6,642 bases of DNA from Verrucomicrobiales bacterium (GTDB taxonomy: Bacteria; Verrucomicrobiota; Verrucomicrobiia; Limisphaerales; UBA1096): NCBI GenBank assembly GCA_028817635.1, contig JAPPPH010000454.1, positions 1 through 6,642 on the forward strand, given 5' to 3'. Below the pieces are notes generated by a model, which did not search any database, had not been told where the DNA came from, and saw only the letters and a list, made by a program, of their open reading frames with translations. Below are positions 1 to 6,016 of the stretch, piece after piece (positions within the stretch are counted from its first letter, which is position 1; the number at the start of each line of letters is the position of its first letter). Made by a program: the position numbers and the translations under genes.

Positions 1-225
1 ATTTTTATCCAGCGTCTCCTCCAGCATTTTTATATTCATCCGGAAATGCTCCAATTCGTCCGGGTGTCCCTTAAGCAAGACCTCGATTTTTTTTATATTA
101 TTCTTGTGATCCTCCCACTCTTTCCGTCCATTAAAATAGACAGTCAAGAACGTCCTGTGTTTGGCGGACAGTTCAGCTAGAGCCCTGAGGTTTAACTCTT
201 CAATTTTAGTTATATGTTTGAACAT
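1..225 (-). CDS. Partial gene, N-terminal 75 residues; possible baeRF/Vms1-like (eRF1-like) protein
   Basis: The frame is open from an ATG at 225-223 to the left edge without a stop, giving 75 residues that begin MFKHITKIEELNLRALAEL; the C-terminus lies outside the window. The pattern L..LAELS....FLTVYF at about residues 11-31, followed by a charged, helix-forming stretch (about 34-75), resembles the start of bacterial archaeo-eukaryotic release-factor-like proteins (baeRF families, related to Vms1/eRF1), which open with L..L......vSvYL. In characterised relatives this fold acts at the ribosome on peptidyl-tRNA. Only the N-terminal domain is visible, so no catalytic residues can be checked and the family call is tentative. 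The ATG lies 8 nt after the TAG of the aldolase-family gene on the same strand, with a GGAAGGTG element about 13 nt upstream, so co-transcription is likely. The stretch is visibly more AT-rich than the genes before it. Confidence 0.6.
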   Translation of the reverse strand, partial: MFKHITKIEELNLRALAELSAKHRTFLTVYFNGRKEWEDHKNNIKKIEVLLKGHPDELEHFRMNIKMLEETLDKN

Positions 226-233
226 TTTTTTTG

Positions 234-1169
234 CTATACACCTTCCCAACTCTCCCACCAATTTTTGAACTGCTTCCATTGAGCGGACAGAAAATCCCGC
301 TGACTGGCACTTAATCGATCCGAGGCATGAAGTTGATAGGTAAATTCCGAGTTGCCTTCCAAAACCATGAGTTCCTTGTAATACAAAACCAGATCCGGCC
401 CCTCGTCGAACTTCGACAGCACCGACAGGGCATCGTCCAGTTCCTTGGCCAGGCGCCGTGCCTCGGCATCGCCGTCCGCCGCTTTTTCGCAAAGTTCAAC
501 CAAACGCAGCACCTCGACGGGCAACGCATTGCCCACGCCGGTGATCGCCCCGGCGGCTCCACATCGGACGTAACCGTGGAACACCTGCGTATCCACCCCC
601 ACCATCAGTGTCAGGCTCGAATCCCGGTTGGTGATATTTTCAGCGGCATAAGTCAAGGAGGCTGCACCACCGAATTCCTTGAAGCCGATCAGGTTCGGGA
701 ACTCACGATTCAGGTCAAAGAACAGGTCGGCCTTGGTTTCGAAACCGTAATAGGGACTGTTGTAAATGACCGCCGGCAACTCCCCTGCCGCGCTGAGAAT
801 ATCGGCAAAGTGGGCACGCTGCGCTGCCGGCGAAATACCACGGGAAAGCACGCGCGGTATCACCATCAACCCGGCCGCACCGACCTCACGGGCATGCGTC
901 GCGTGGTCGACCGCCTGCCTTGGGCTCTGTGCCCCGGTACCGACCACCACCGGCACACCGGCCTTGGCCAAGCGGCTCACACCCTCCTGTCGCTGCTCAT
1001 CGGTCAGCAATGGCCAGTCGCCCATCGAACCGCAATACACCACTCCACGCATCCCGGCCTCAACCAAGCGCTTGGCCGTTGCCACCAATGCATCAAAATC
1101 GGGTGTGCCGGCCGCATCGCAGGGCGTCATCAGGGCGGGAATGCATCCACGAAATATATTCGAACTCAT
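234..1169 (-). CDS. DHDPS/NAL-family class I aldolase-fold protein, possibly 1-pyrroline-4-hydroxy-2-carboxylate deaminase type
   Basis: A 311-residue cytoplasmic TIM-barrel enzyme of the dihydrodipicolinate synthase / N-acetylneuraminate lyase family (usual length about 290-310), which acts on 2-oxo acids through a lysine Schiff base. Visible hallmarks are IPALMTP at 10-16, the GSMGD loop at 47-51 (GTTGE position of DapA), Tyr136 in VIYNSPYYG, and the Schiff-base Lys164 in LIGFKEFGG. The combination FRGCIPALMTPC, VVYCGSMGDWPLLT, VIPRVLSRG and FDEGPDLVLYYK recalls proteins of hydroxyproline catabolism clusters annotated as 1-pyrroline-4-hydroxy-2-carboxylate deaminases. That assignment is from memory and the substrate is unproven. 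The frame is open to a TTG at 1208, but I chose the ATG at 1169 because MSSNIFRGCIPALM matches the family start. It begins 51 nt after the DUF1501 stop. The palindrome is present at residues RLAKAG and AKRLVE. True lysine-biosynthetic DapA is less likely given the GSMGD and YNSPYYG variants. Confidence 0.88.
   Translation of the reverse strand: MSSNIFRGCIPALMTPCDAAGTPDFDALVATAKRLVEAGMRGVVYCGSMGDWPLLTDEQRQEGVSRLAKAGVPVVVGTGAQSPRQAVDHATHAREVGAAGLMVIPRVLSRGISPAAQRAHFADILSAAGELPAVIYNSPYYGFETKADLFFDLNREFPNLIGFKEFGGAASLTYAAENITNRDSSLTLMVGVDTQVFHGYVRCGAAGAITGVGNALPVEVLRLVELCEKAADGDAEARRLAKELDDALSVLSKFDEGPDLVLYYKELMVLEGNSEFTYQLHASDRLSASQRDFLSAQWKQFKNWWESWEGV
963..972. repeat. CTTGGCCAAG palindrome, copy 1
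   Basis: A perfect 10-bp palindrome inside the DHDPS/NAL-family gene, read on the minus strand as Leu-Ala-Lys in the sequence SRLAKAG. Confidence 0.8.
1064..1075. repeat. CCAAGCGCTTGG, related palindrome in the junction phase
   Basis: A perfect 12-bp palindrome identical to the junction between two tandem CTTGGCCAAG units. It encodes Ala-Lys-Arg-Leu in AKRLVEAG of the DHDPS/NAL-family protein. Confidence 0.7.
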
Positions 1170-1220
1170 CCGCGCGTAATCATCCGCACCCAACACCGGT
1201 TTGGTCAACCCTGTTGCGAA

Positions 1221-2633
1221 TTATGACAGCAGGTTGTGCACGACTTTTCCGTGGACGTCGGTCAGGCGGAAGTCGCGGCCCTGATGTCGGTGGGTAAACC
1301 GTTCGTGTTCCATGCCGAGGCAGTGCAGGATGGTGGCGTTGAGATCGTGGACGTGTACCTTGTCCCGCTCTGCAAAATAACCAAAGTCATCGGTCGCACC
1401 GTGGACGATGCCCGGCCGGATGCCGCCGCCGGCCATCCAGACGGTGAAGCCGTGCGGGTGATGGTCGCGGCCGTATCCGGAGCCGTCGCCCTGCGCCATT
1501 GGCGTTCGGCCAAACTCGCCGCCCCAGATCACAAGCGTCTCATCGAGCAGGCCGCGTTGTTTCAGGTCGGCGATCAGCGCCGCGATCGGGCGATCGACCG
1601 CGCGGCAGCGCTCGGTATGTTGCTTGGCGATCTCGCCGTGCGAATCCCAGCCCTTCTCGTAAAGTTGCACGAACCTCACGCCGCTCTCACTCAACCTCCG
1701 CGCCAGTAAGCAGTTGTTGGCGAAGGACACCCTGCCCGGCTCGGCCCCATAGGCTTCGCGTACCGCCTGCGGCTCAGCCGCGATGTCCGCCAGTTCCGGC
1801 ACGGCGGTTTGCATCCGATACGCCAGCTCGTATTGCTTGATGCGGGCGAGGATCGCCGGATCGTTCACCAACTCGTGCCGTCGACGGTTGAGCGCGCCCA
1901 GCAGATCGATCTGGTCGCGACGGGCCTCGCGACTGACCCCGTCAGGATTCTTGAGATACAGCACCGGGTCGCCCTGAGTCCGCAGCGGCACACCCTGATG
2001 TTCCGGCGGAAGAAAGCCCGCGCCCCAATAGCTATCGAGCAACGGCTGAATATTCCTGCCGGAGGCGAGCACGATGTACGCCGGCAGATCGCTGTTCTCG
2101 GTGCCCAGCCCGTACGACGCCCAAGCTCCCAGCGATGGCCAACCGAAACGCACGTTGCCGGTGTTCATAAACGTCACCGCCGGGTCGTGGTTGAACGTGT
2201 CGGAATACAGCGAACGCACGATGGCCAACTCGTCCGCCACGCCGGCCACGTGTGGAAACAGCTCCGAAATCTCGATGCCGCTTTGGCCGTGCGGCCGAAA
2301 CATCCACGGGGATCCCTTCACCTTCGGCTCCCTGGTTTTGATCATCGCGAACTCGTGATTCCTGATGATGTCCGCCGGCATCGGCTGGCCGTCGAGCTTG
2401 GTGAGCAGCGGCTTGGGGTCGAACGTGTCCACGTGTGACGGGCCGCCTGACATGAACAGGCTGATCACCCGCTTGGCTCGCGGTGCAAAGTGGGGCCGCG
2501 CTGGCCGGGCCACACCCTGCTCGCGCAGCAGGCAACCCAGCGCCAACGCCCCGAACCCGCCAGCGGCACGGCCAAAAAACGCACGGCGTGTTTGGTCTGC
2601 CAAAAAATCAGCCTGTCCGTTGGGCGCATTCAT
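1221..2633 (-). CDS. DUF1501 family protein (sulfatase/alkaline-phosphatase-like fold), Tat-type signal
   Basis: A 470-residue DUF1501 protein of normal family length. DUF1501 proteins are distant members of the alkaline phosphatase/sulfatase superfamily, abundant in Planctomycetota and Verrucomicrobiota, with no settled biochemical role. The N-terminus has a twin-arginine type signal: TRRAFFGRAAGGFGALALG at residues 15-33. Family landmarks follow: LFMSGGPSHVDTFDPKP (59-75), WDSHGEIAKQHTERC (329-343), ETLVIWGGEFGRTPM (365-379) and GRDHHPHGFTVWMAGGG (388-404), with the usual VHVHDLNATILHCLGM near the C-terminus. The Asp/His/Glu residues in these blocks are candidate metal ligands by analogy with the superfamily. 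The frame extends upstream to 2777, but the ATG at 2633 is preferred because it puts the RR motif near the N-terminus and overlaps the upstream stop as ATGA, implying translational coupling with the DUF1549/DUF1553 gene. Confidence 0.93.
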   Translation of the reverse strand: MNAPNGQADFLADQTRRAFFGRAAGGFGALALGCLLREQGVARPARPHFAPRAKRVISLFMSGGPSHVDTFDPKPLLTKLDGQPMPADIIRNHEFAMIKTREPKVKGSPWMFRPHGQSGIEISELFPHVAGVADELAIVRSLYSDTFNHDPAVTFMNTGNVRFGWPSLGAWASYGLGTENSDLPAYIVLASGRNIQPLLDSYWGAGFLPPEHQGVPLRTQGDPVLYLKNPDGVSREARRDQIDLLGALNRRRHELVNDPAILARIKQYELAYRMQTAVPELADIAAEPQAVREAYGAEPGRVSFANNCLLARRLSESGVRFVQLYEKGWDSHGEIAKQHTERCRAVDRPIAALIADLKQRGLLDETLVIWGGEFGRTPMAQGDGSGYGRDHHPHGFTVWMAGGGIRPGIVHGATDDFGYFAERDKVHVHDLNATILHCLGMEHERFTHRHQGRDFRLTDVHGKVVHNLLS

Positions 2634-4510
2634 TCGCGGGTCAACCTTTCGTCGAGATTGAGCAGCACCGCGGCCAGTGCCGTCCACTCCTCGCGCTTGG
2701 CCAAGCGCTGTTGTTTGACAAACTCCAGACATTTGGCCCGCTCCAGCGCATCCGGTGGTCGGGAAAAACAGATCCAAAACGCCTGCTCCACTTTGGCCGC
2801 GTCGCTACCACGCTTGGCCAAGCGCTTGGCCAAGTCCTGCGCGGCGGCATGCATCCCCGGTTCATTCAGCCCAACCAATGCCTGCTGCGGCGTGTTCGTT
2901 ACCGCGCGCCTGGCCACGCAGACCTGCCGCGTCGGTGCGTCGAACGTCGCCATCACCGGGTGCAGCATCATGCGTTTCCAGTAGGTGTAAACCGATCGCC
3001 GAAACCTGCCCTCACCAGTCGAGTCCACCCACTTGAAATTCGAGTTACCCGGCAGGTCCTGCCCCCGCTCCTCGTACAAACCGGCCGGCTGCACGGGAAA
3101 CACGCTTGGCCCACCGATGCGCGTTGATAGCTGACCCGCCGCTGCCAGTGCGCCGTCCCGAATCTGCTCGGCCGGCAGTCGAACTCGCGGGAACCACGCG
3201 AGCAGACGGTTTTGCGGATCGGCCAATTCAGCATCCGGCCGCCGCCGCGAAGCCTGCCGGTAAGTCGCGGAACTCACGATCAACCTGTGCATCGCCTTCA
3301 CATCCCAGCCGCTCTCGACGAATCGCACCGCCAGCCAGTCGAGCAGCTCCGGGTGCGACGGCCGGTCGCCGTAACGTCCAAAGTCGGCCACCGTCCGGAC
3401 CAGTCCCTCGCCAAAGTGGTGCCGCCAGATCCGGTTCACCACCACCCTCGCGGTCAGCGGTTGGTCAGCCGAAAAAAGCCAACGCGCGAAGTCGAGCCGG
3501 TTGGGTGAATCGCTGTCTTTCGTCTTGAGCGGCGGGAGAATCTTCGGCGTCCCGGCAGCCACCCGTTCACCCTTGTTTTTGAAATCGCCGCGCACCAGCA
3601 GATGCGTCTCGCGCGGCGTCGGCAGCTCATCCATCACCGGCACCTCGATCGTGGGAGCAGCCTTGGCCAAGCCATTGGCCGGGGGCGTGTACTTCATCAG
3701 CGGGCCGTGCACGCCGTAGCCGGTGCCGAGATGTGGCACGTTGTTGAAGATGGCAAAAAGCTCGTAGTACTCGCGTTGGCTGATGGGGTCGTGTTTGTGG
3801 TCGTGGCACTCGGCACACTCCAACGTTAAGCCAAGCCACGTCCTCCCGGTGGCCTCGAGCCGGTCGACTATGCCCTTGATGCGAAACTCCTCCTTGCGCG
3901 GGTTGTTGCCCTTGGCCTGCATTGCGTGCCGATGGAACGCACTGGCCACCCGCTGCTCCGCAGTCGCGCCCGGCACGAGATCGCCCGCGAGTTGATCAAT
4001 CGAAAACCGGTCGAACGGCATATTTTCGTTGAACGCAGCGATCACCCAGTCGCGGTAAGGCCAGACGTTGCGCGTGCGATCCGCCGCATAACCGGACGTG
4101 TCGGCAAAACGAGCAAGATCAAACCAATCCTGCGCCTGACGTTCCCCAAAATGAGGCGACGCAATCAAGCGCTCAACCAAGCGCGAATAGGCCTCCGGCG
4201 AATCGTCGTTCACAAAGCCAAGCGCCAACTCCGGTGCCGGAGGCAGCCCGGTCAGGTCCAGCGATAACCGACGGACCATAGTCGAACGGGAAGCCTCCGG
4301 AGACGGCGCAATCCCCTCCGACTCCATCTGTGACAGGATAAACCGGTCAATCCCGTTCCGCACCCAAGTCGAATCCCGCACCACCGGGGGTTCCGATTTC
4401 CTCGGCGACAAAAACGCCCAATGCTCCGCCCCGACCAAACTTGGCCAAGCGAACAAAATGCAAAGAGACTTCAAACGGAACACGGCGGGAAGTTTTGGTG
4501 ACCCCACCAA
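2630..4510 (-). CDS. DUF1549 and DUF1553 (PSCyt2-PSD1) domain protein, secreted
   Basis: An exported protein of the planctomycete/verrucomicrobial PSCyt2-PSD1 class; role not established. In numbering from the TTG at 4510 (626 residues), a hydrophobic signal-like segment (about 15-28, ending SLVGA) precedes the DUF1549 domain (about 29-257), which has RRLSLDLTGLPP, RLIASPHFGERQAQDWFDLARFADT (quoted only by its ends: RLIASPHFGE...ARFADT) and a c-type-heme-like CAECH at 232-236. DUF1553 follows (about 335-605), with LTARVVVNRIWRHHFG and SGWDVKAMHRLIVSSATYR. The N-terminal PSCyt1 cytochrome-like domain found in many longer relatives is absent. There is no ATG in frame before residue 62. TTG 4510, GTG 4507 and GTG 4483 are all possible starts; GTG 4483 gives a compact signal peptide beginning MFRLK, and no clear Shine-Dalgarno decides between them. 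The stop overlaps the DUF1501 start by 4 nt. Four CTTGGCCAAG copies outside the signal region encode LAK or LAKR. Confidence 0.93.
   Translation of the reverse strand: MVGSPKLPAVFRLKSLCILFAWPSLVGAEHWAFLSPRKSEPPVVRDSTWVRNGIDRFILSQMESEGIAPSPEASRSTMVRRLSLDLTGLPPAPELALGFVNDDSPEAYSRLVERLIASPHFGERQAQDWFDLARFADTSGYAADRTRNVWPYRDWVIAAFNENMPFDRFSIDQLAGDLVPGATAEQRVASAFHRHAMQAKGNNPRKEEFRIKGIVDRLEATGRTWLGLTLECAECHDHKHDPISQREYYELFAIFNNVPHLGTGYGVHGPLMKYTPPANGLAKAAPTIEVPVMDELPTPRETHLLVRGDFKNKGERVAAGTPKILPPLKTKDSDSPNRLDFARWLFSADQPLTARVVVNRIWRHHFGEGLVRTVADFGRYGDRPSHPELLDWLAVRFVESGWDVKAMHRLIVSSATYRQASRRRPDAELADPQNRLLAWFPRVRLPAEQIRDGALAAAGQLSTRIGGPSVFPVQPAGLYEERGQDLPGNSNFKWVDSTGEGRFRRSVYTYWKRMMLHPVMATFDAPTRQVCVARRAVTNTPQQALVGLNEPGMHAAAQDLAKRLAKRGSDAAKVEQAFWICFSRPPDALERAKCLEFVKQQRLAKREEWTALAAVLLNLDERLTRE
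2693..2708. repeat. GCGCTTGGCCAAGCGC palindrome, 16 bp
   Basis: A perfect 16-bp palindrome near the 3' end of the DUF1549/DUF1553 gene, encoding RLAKR in QQRLAKREE. Confidence 0.85.
2813..2834. repeat. Two tandem palindrome units forming a 22-bp perfect palindrome
   Basis: CTTGGCCAAG at 2813-2822, then CG, then CTTGGCCAAG at 2825-2834. The whole 22 bp equals its own reverse complement. It encodes LAKRLAK in the DUF1549/DUF1553 protein, near the C-terminus where the family is poorly conserved. Confidence 0.9.
3662..3671. repeat. CTTGGCCAAG palindrome
   Basis: A perfect copy in the linker between the DUF1549 and DUF1553 domains, encoding Leu-Ala-Lys in GLAKAAP. A degenerate CCATTGGCC follows immediately. 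Confidence 0.8.
4440..4449. repeat. CTTGGCCAAG palindrome in a different reading frame
   Basis: A perfect copy in the signal-peptide region of the DUF1549/DUF1553 gene. Here the minus-strand frame reads Ala-Trp-Pro-Ser (FAWPSLV) rather than Leu-Ala-Lys. Confidence 0.8.
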
Positions 4511-4518
4511 AGTGACTC

Positions 4519-4553
4519 AAGTTTTTAACTAAAAAAGGGACAAGTTGTTAACC
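4519..4553. repeat. Imperfect 12-bp direct repeat in the operon leader
   Basis: AAGTTTTTAACT (4519-4530) and AAGTTGTTAACC (4542-4553) match at 10 of 12 positions and are 23 bp apart, about two helical turns. They lie between the putative TATAAT and the start of the DUF1549/DUF1553 gene, so they could be a paired regulator site; AT-rich chance similarity is also possible. Confidence 0.3.
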
Positions 4554-4557
4554 CGTC

Positions 4558-4563
4558 ATTATA
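4558..4563 (-). promoter_or_regulatory. Putative -10 element for the DUF1549/DUF1501/aldolase operon
   Basis: On the minus strand this reads TATAAT, a perfect sigma-70 -10 hexamer, inside AT-rich intergenic DNA about 48 nt upstream of the earliest possible start codon. No good -35 hexamer lies at the usual distance, so the element may act with upstream AT-rich DNA or be coincidental. Confidence 0.4.
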
Positions 4564-4601
4564 AATCAAATAACAATTAATTATTCTATTATTTTTATGT
4601 A

Positions 4602-4629
4602 TTGACTAGAATGAACATGTTGCAATGAT
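4602..4629 (+). promoter_or_regulatory. Putative sigma-70 promoter for the small membrane protein gene
   Basis: TTGACT (4602-4607, one mismatch to TTGACA) is followed after 16 nt by AATGAT (4624-4629, four of six matches to TATAAT). It lies about 50 nt upstream of the ATG at 4680 and reads opposite to the putative operon promoter. Confidence 0.3.
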
Positions 4630-4679
4630 TCTCGCTTCGGCCGTTTTTAGGCCAATAAAAAACCTTACGGAAGAAACTC

Positions 4680-5144
4680 ATGAGAGTCGCGATACTGGTT
4701 TTAGGGATTTTAGGAAGTTTGATGGCTTTTTCGATCGCCGGCTGTGTCGGTGTTTGTGCCGGATGTATGGGAGGGTGCGGAGTAACGATGGACGCGATGG
4801 GGACACACTCTATAGGTATGATCGAAGAGGATGGAACAGAACTCACCGAGGCTGAAGTCGCTGAAACTGTGAATGATATCGAAGGAGCAACGATGTTAGT
4901 CGGTAGTGTTGCCCTCACATTGGGAATTCAAGGACTATTGGGACTAATTGGATGCATCATGGCTTTCGTCTCATTGGGTAACGGAAGTAAATCTGTCGTA
5001 GGTGGAGTTTTGCTATTTATCGCCGTGATCGTCTCAGTTTGGGCAATCATTGCATTCCCCCCATCAGGATTGGCTACTGTATTGCACTTAATCGCAGCGA
5101 TAATGGCTGTCATTGCACCGTTTGCGATGGCGGCTGAGGAATAA
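4680..5144 (+). CDS. Small four-helix membrane protein, DUF4064-like; Cys-rich, lipobox-like N-terminus
   Basis: A 154-residue hydrophobic protein of unknown function. The ATG at 4680 is preceded by GGAAG at a proper spacing (ACGGAAGAAACTC). Predicted helices: about 3-28, 70-98, 104-126 and 130-150, with one acidic loop (about 45-68, EEDGTELTEAEVAETVNDIE). Topology, glycine-rich first helix and spacing resemble DUF4064-type membrane proteins; this is an impression of pattern, not a search result. The N-terminus reads MRVAILVLGILGSLMAFSIAGC: short basic n-region, hydrophobic core, then IAGC, which fits a lipobox with Cys22. Cysteines follow at 26, 29 and 33 (C-x3-C-x2-C-x3-C). It could thus be a lipoprotein or simply a four-helix protein with a Cys-rich turn. 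The base composition is less GC-rich than the minus-strand operon. A divergent Lgt-family gene lies 74 nt downstream on the same strand. Confidence 0.8.
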   Translation: MRVAILVLGILGSLMAFSIAGCVGVCAGCMGGCGVTMDAMGTHSIGMIEEDGTELTEAEVAETVNDIEGATMLVGSVALTLGIQGLLGLIGCIMAFVSLGNGSKSVVGGVLLFIAVIVSVWAIIAFPPSGLATVLHLIAAIMAVIAPFAMAAEE

Positions 5145-5161
5145 CTTCCCTTTCCAAGAGA

Positions 5162-5201
5162 CCCTCCCGATGGACTTGCTGTTCATCGAGGGAAGATTTT
5201 T
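5162..5201 (+). terminator. Possible rho-independent terminator after the small membrane protein gene
   Basis: CCCT plus CGATG (5162-5165, 5168-5172, with a CC bulge) pairs with CATCGAGGG (5184-5192) around an 11-nt loop, followed four bases later by TTTTT at 5197-5201. The bulge and the gap before the T-run make it imperfect. It would separate the small membrane protein from the Lgt gene or reduce read-through. Confidence 0.45.
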
Positions 5202-5218
5202 GCGAACTGTCCGGTCAT

Positions 5219-5983
5219 ATGTGGCCCAACATCTCGATCCCTTTTGGTGACCAAACAGCGCAGGTTTACACCTACTCGCTCATGGTCGGGCTCGGGCTGT
5301 GTCACCTGTTGATCGGGGTGGACGCTGCGGGCCGCCGAGCCGGGATGCCGAAGGAGGAAATGGGGCGCTACCTGTATTGCCTTGCGATCGCCAGCACTGG
5401 CGGCTGGCTGATCTCCATGCTTATTACCCGCCTGCTTTATCCCGGGGACGAGTCGTGGGGAGCCATCGCCGCCATGCCAGGGTTGATCGGTGGGCTCCTG
5501 CTGCTGGCATTGTGCGCTCAGCTTTTTCGGGTGCGCCTGAAAACGTACCTTGAATTAACCGTACCGTATATCTGCTACATGCACGCGTGGGGGCGGCTGG
5601 GCTGTTTCCTCGGCGGCTGCTGTCACGGGGCACCAACAGATTTTTTCCTCGGAATACAATTTCCACCGGAAAGCCGGGCATGTCAGGTACACGGCGATGT
5701 GCCGGTTCACCCCACGCAACTTTACGAAATGTGTCTGCTGATCGGGCTGGGTGTGGCCACGCAAATCTGGACCGCCAAACGCCACCGGATTACAGTGTAC
5801 CTAATTGGCTACGGGGTGGGACGGTTTTGTATCGAGTTCCTCCGGGGCGATGACCGCGGTTCGCTGGGGCTCATCCCGGGCATGTCGCCCAGTCAACATC
5901 TGGCAATTTTTTTTACCGTTACCGGGCTTGTGTGGTGGGTTCAACGCAACCGCATTATCAAGCAGCAGTGCGGCAAGGATTGA
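5219..5983 (+). CDS. Prolipoprotein diacylglyceryl transferase (Lgt) family protein, divergent GCCHG variant
   Basis: A 254-residue polytopic inner-membrane protein of the Lgt family; Lgt moves diacylglycerol from phosphatidylglycerol to the lipobox cysteine of prolipoproteins. Landmarks: GRLGCFLGGCCHG (125-137) at the RIGNFINGE..G signature position, HPTQLYE (164-170), and YGVGRFCIEFLRGDD (198-212). Aligned without gaps to E. coli Lgt over this core, Arg126 matches R143, Gly137 G154, Tyr198 Y235, Arg202 R239 and Glu206 E243. Three important positions differ: Cys129 for N146, Cys134 for E151 and Met86 for H103. Many bacterial paralogs have a similar GCCYG form, so this may be a paralog with altered substrate or chemistry rather than the housekeeping enzyme. 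It is shorter than E. coli Lgt (about 290). The ATG at 5219 has no strong Shine-Dalgarno. It runs convergently toward the methyltransferase gene. Confidence 0.88.
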   Translation: MWPNISIPFGDQTAQVYTYSLMVGLGLCHLLIGVDAAGRRAGMPKEEMGRYLYCLAIASTGGWLISMLITRLLYPGDESWGAIAAMPGLIGGLLLLALCAQLFRVRLKTYLELTVPYICYMHAWGRLGCFLGGCCHGAPTDFFLGIQFPPESRACQVHGDVPVHPTQLYEMCLLIGLGVATQIWTAKRHRITVYLIGYGVGRFCIEFLRGDDRGSLGLIPGMSPSQHLAIFFTVTGLVWWVQRNRIIKQQCGKD

Positions 5984-6016
5984 TCGATCCTCTGGACTTT
6001 CTTCTCCTGTTTTATC

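Noticed and set aside
327..1226. A 299-residue plus-strand open frame antisense to the DHDPS/NAL-family gene
   Set aside because: It mirrors a clearly conserved enzyme on the minus strand, has Arg/His/Gln-rich composition and no recognisable motif; typical of a GC-rich antisense shadow.
1809..2438. A 209-residue plus-strand frame antisense to the DUF1501 gene
   Set aside because: It lies wholly opposite conserved DUF1501 blocks and lacks any domain-like pattern.
2634..2777. A 48-residue N-terminal extension of the DUF1501 protein
   Set aside because: It would overlap the end of the DUF1553 gene by about 150 nt and bury the twin-arginine signal; the ATG at 2633 with ATGA overlap is more natural.
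2693..2834. Palindromes as transposon ends, REP elements or terminators
   Set aside because: They lie inside intact conserved genes in frame, with no target duplication, transposase or T-run, so they do not fit those element types.
2483..3127. A 214-residue plus-strand frame over the DUF1501/DUF1553 junction
   Set aside because: It spans two real genes on the other strand and has no credible start signal or motif.
4595..4918. A minus-strand frame of 107 residues opposite the small membrane protein
   Set aside because: Low-complexity Ser/Thr/Ile/Pro composition, and it would cover the divergent promoter region; the plus-strand gene has a good Shine-Dalgarno and coherent helices.
5976..5991. 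A hairpin AGGAT-(TGATCG)-ATCCT at the end of the Lgt gene
   Set aside because: Only 5 bp of stem, it includes the stop codon in the loop, and no T-run follows directly; too weak to call a terminator.
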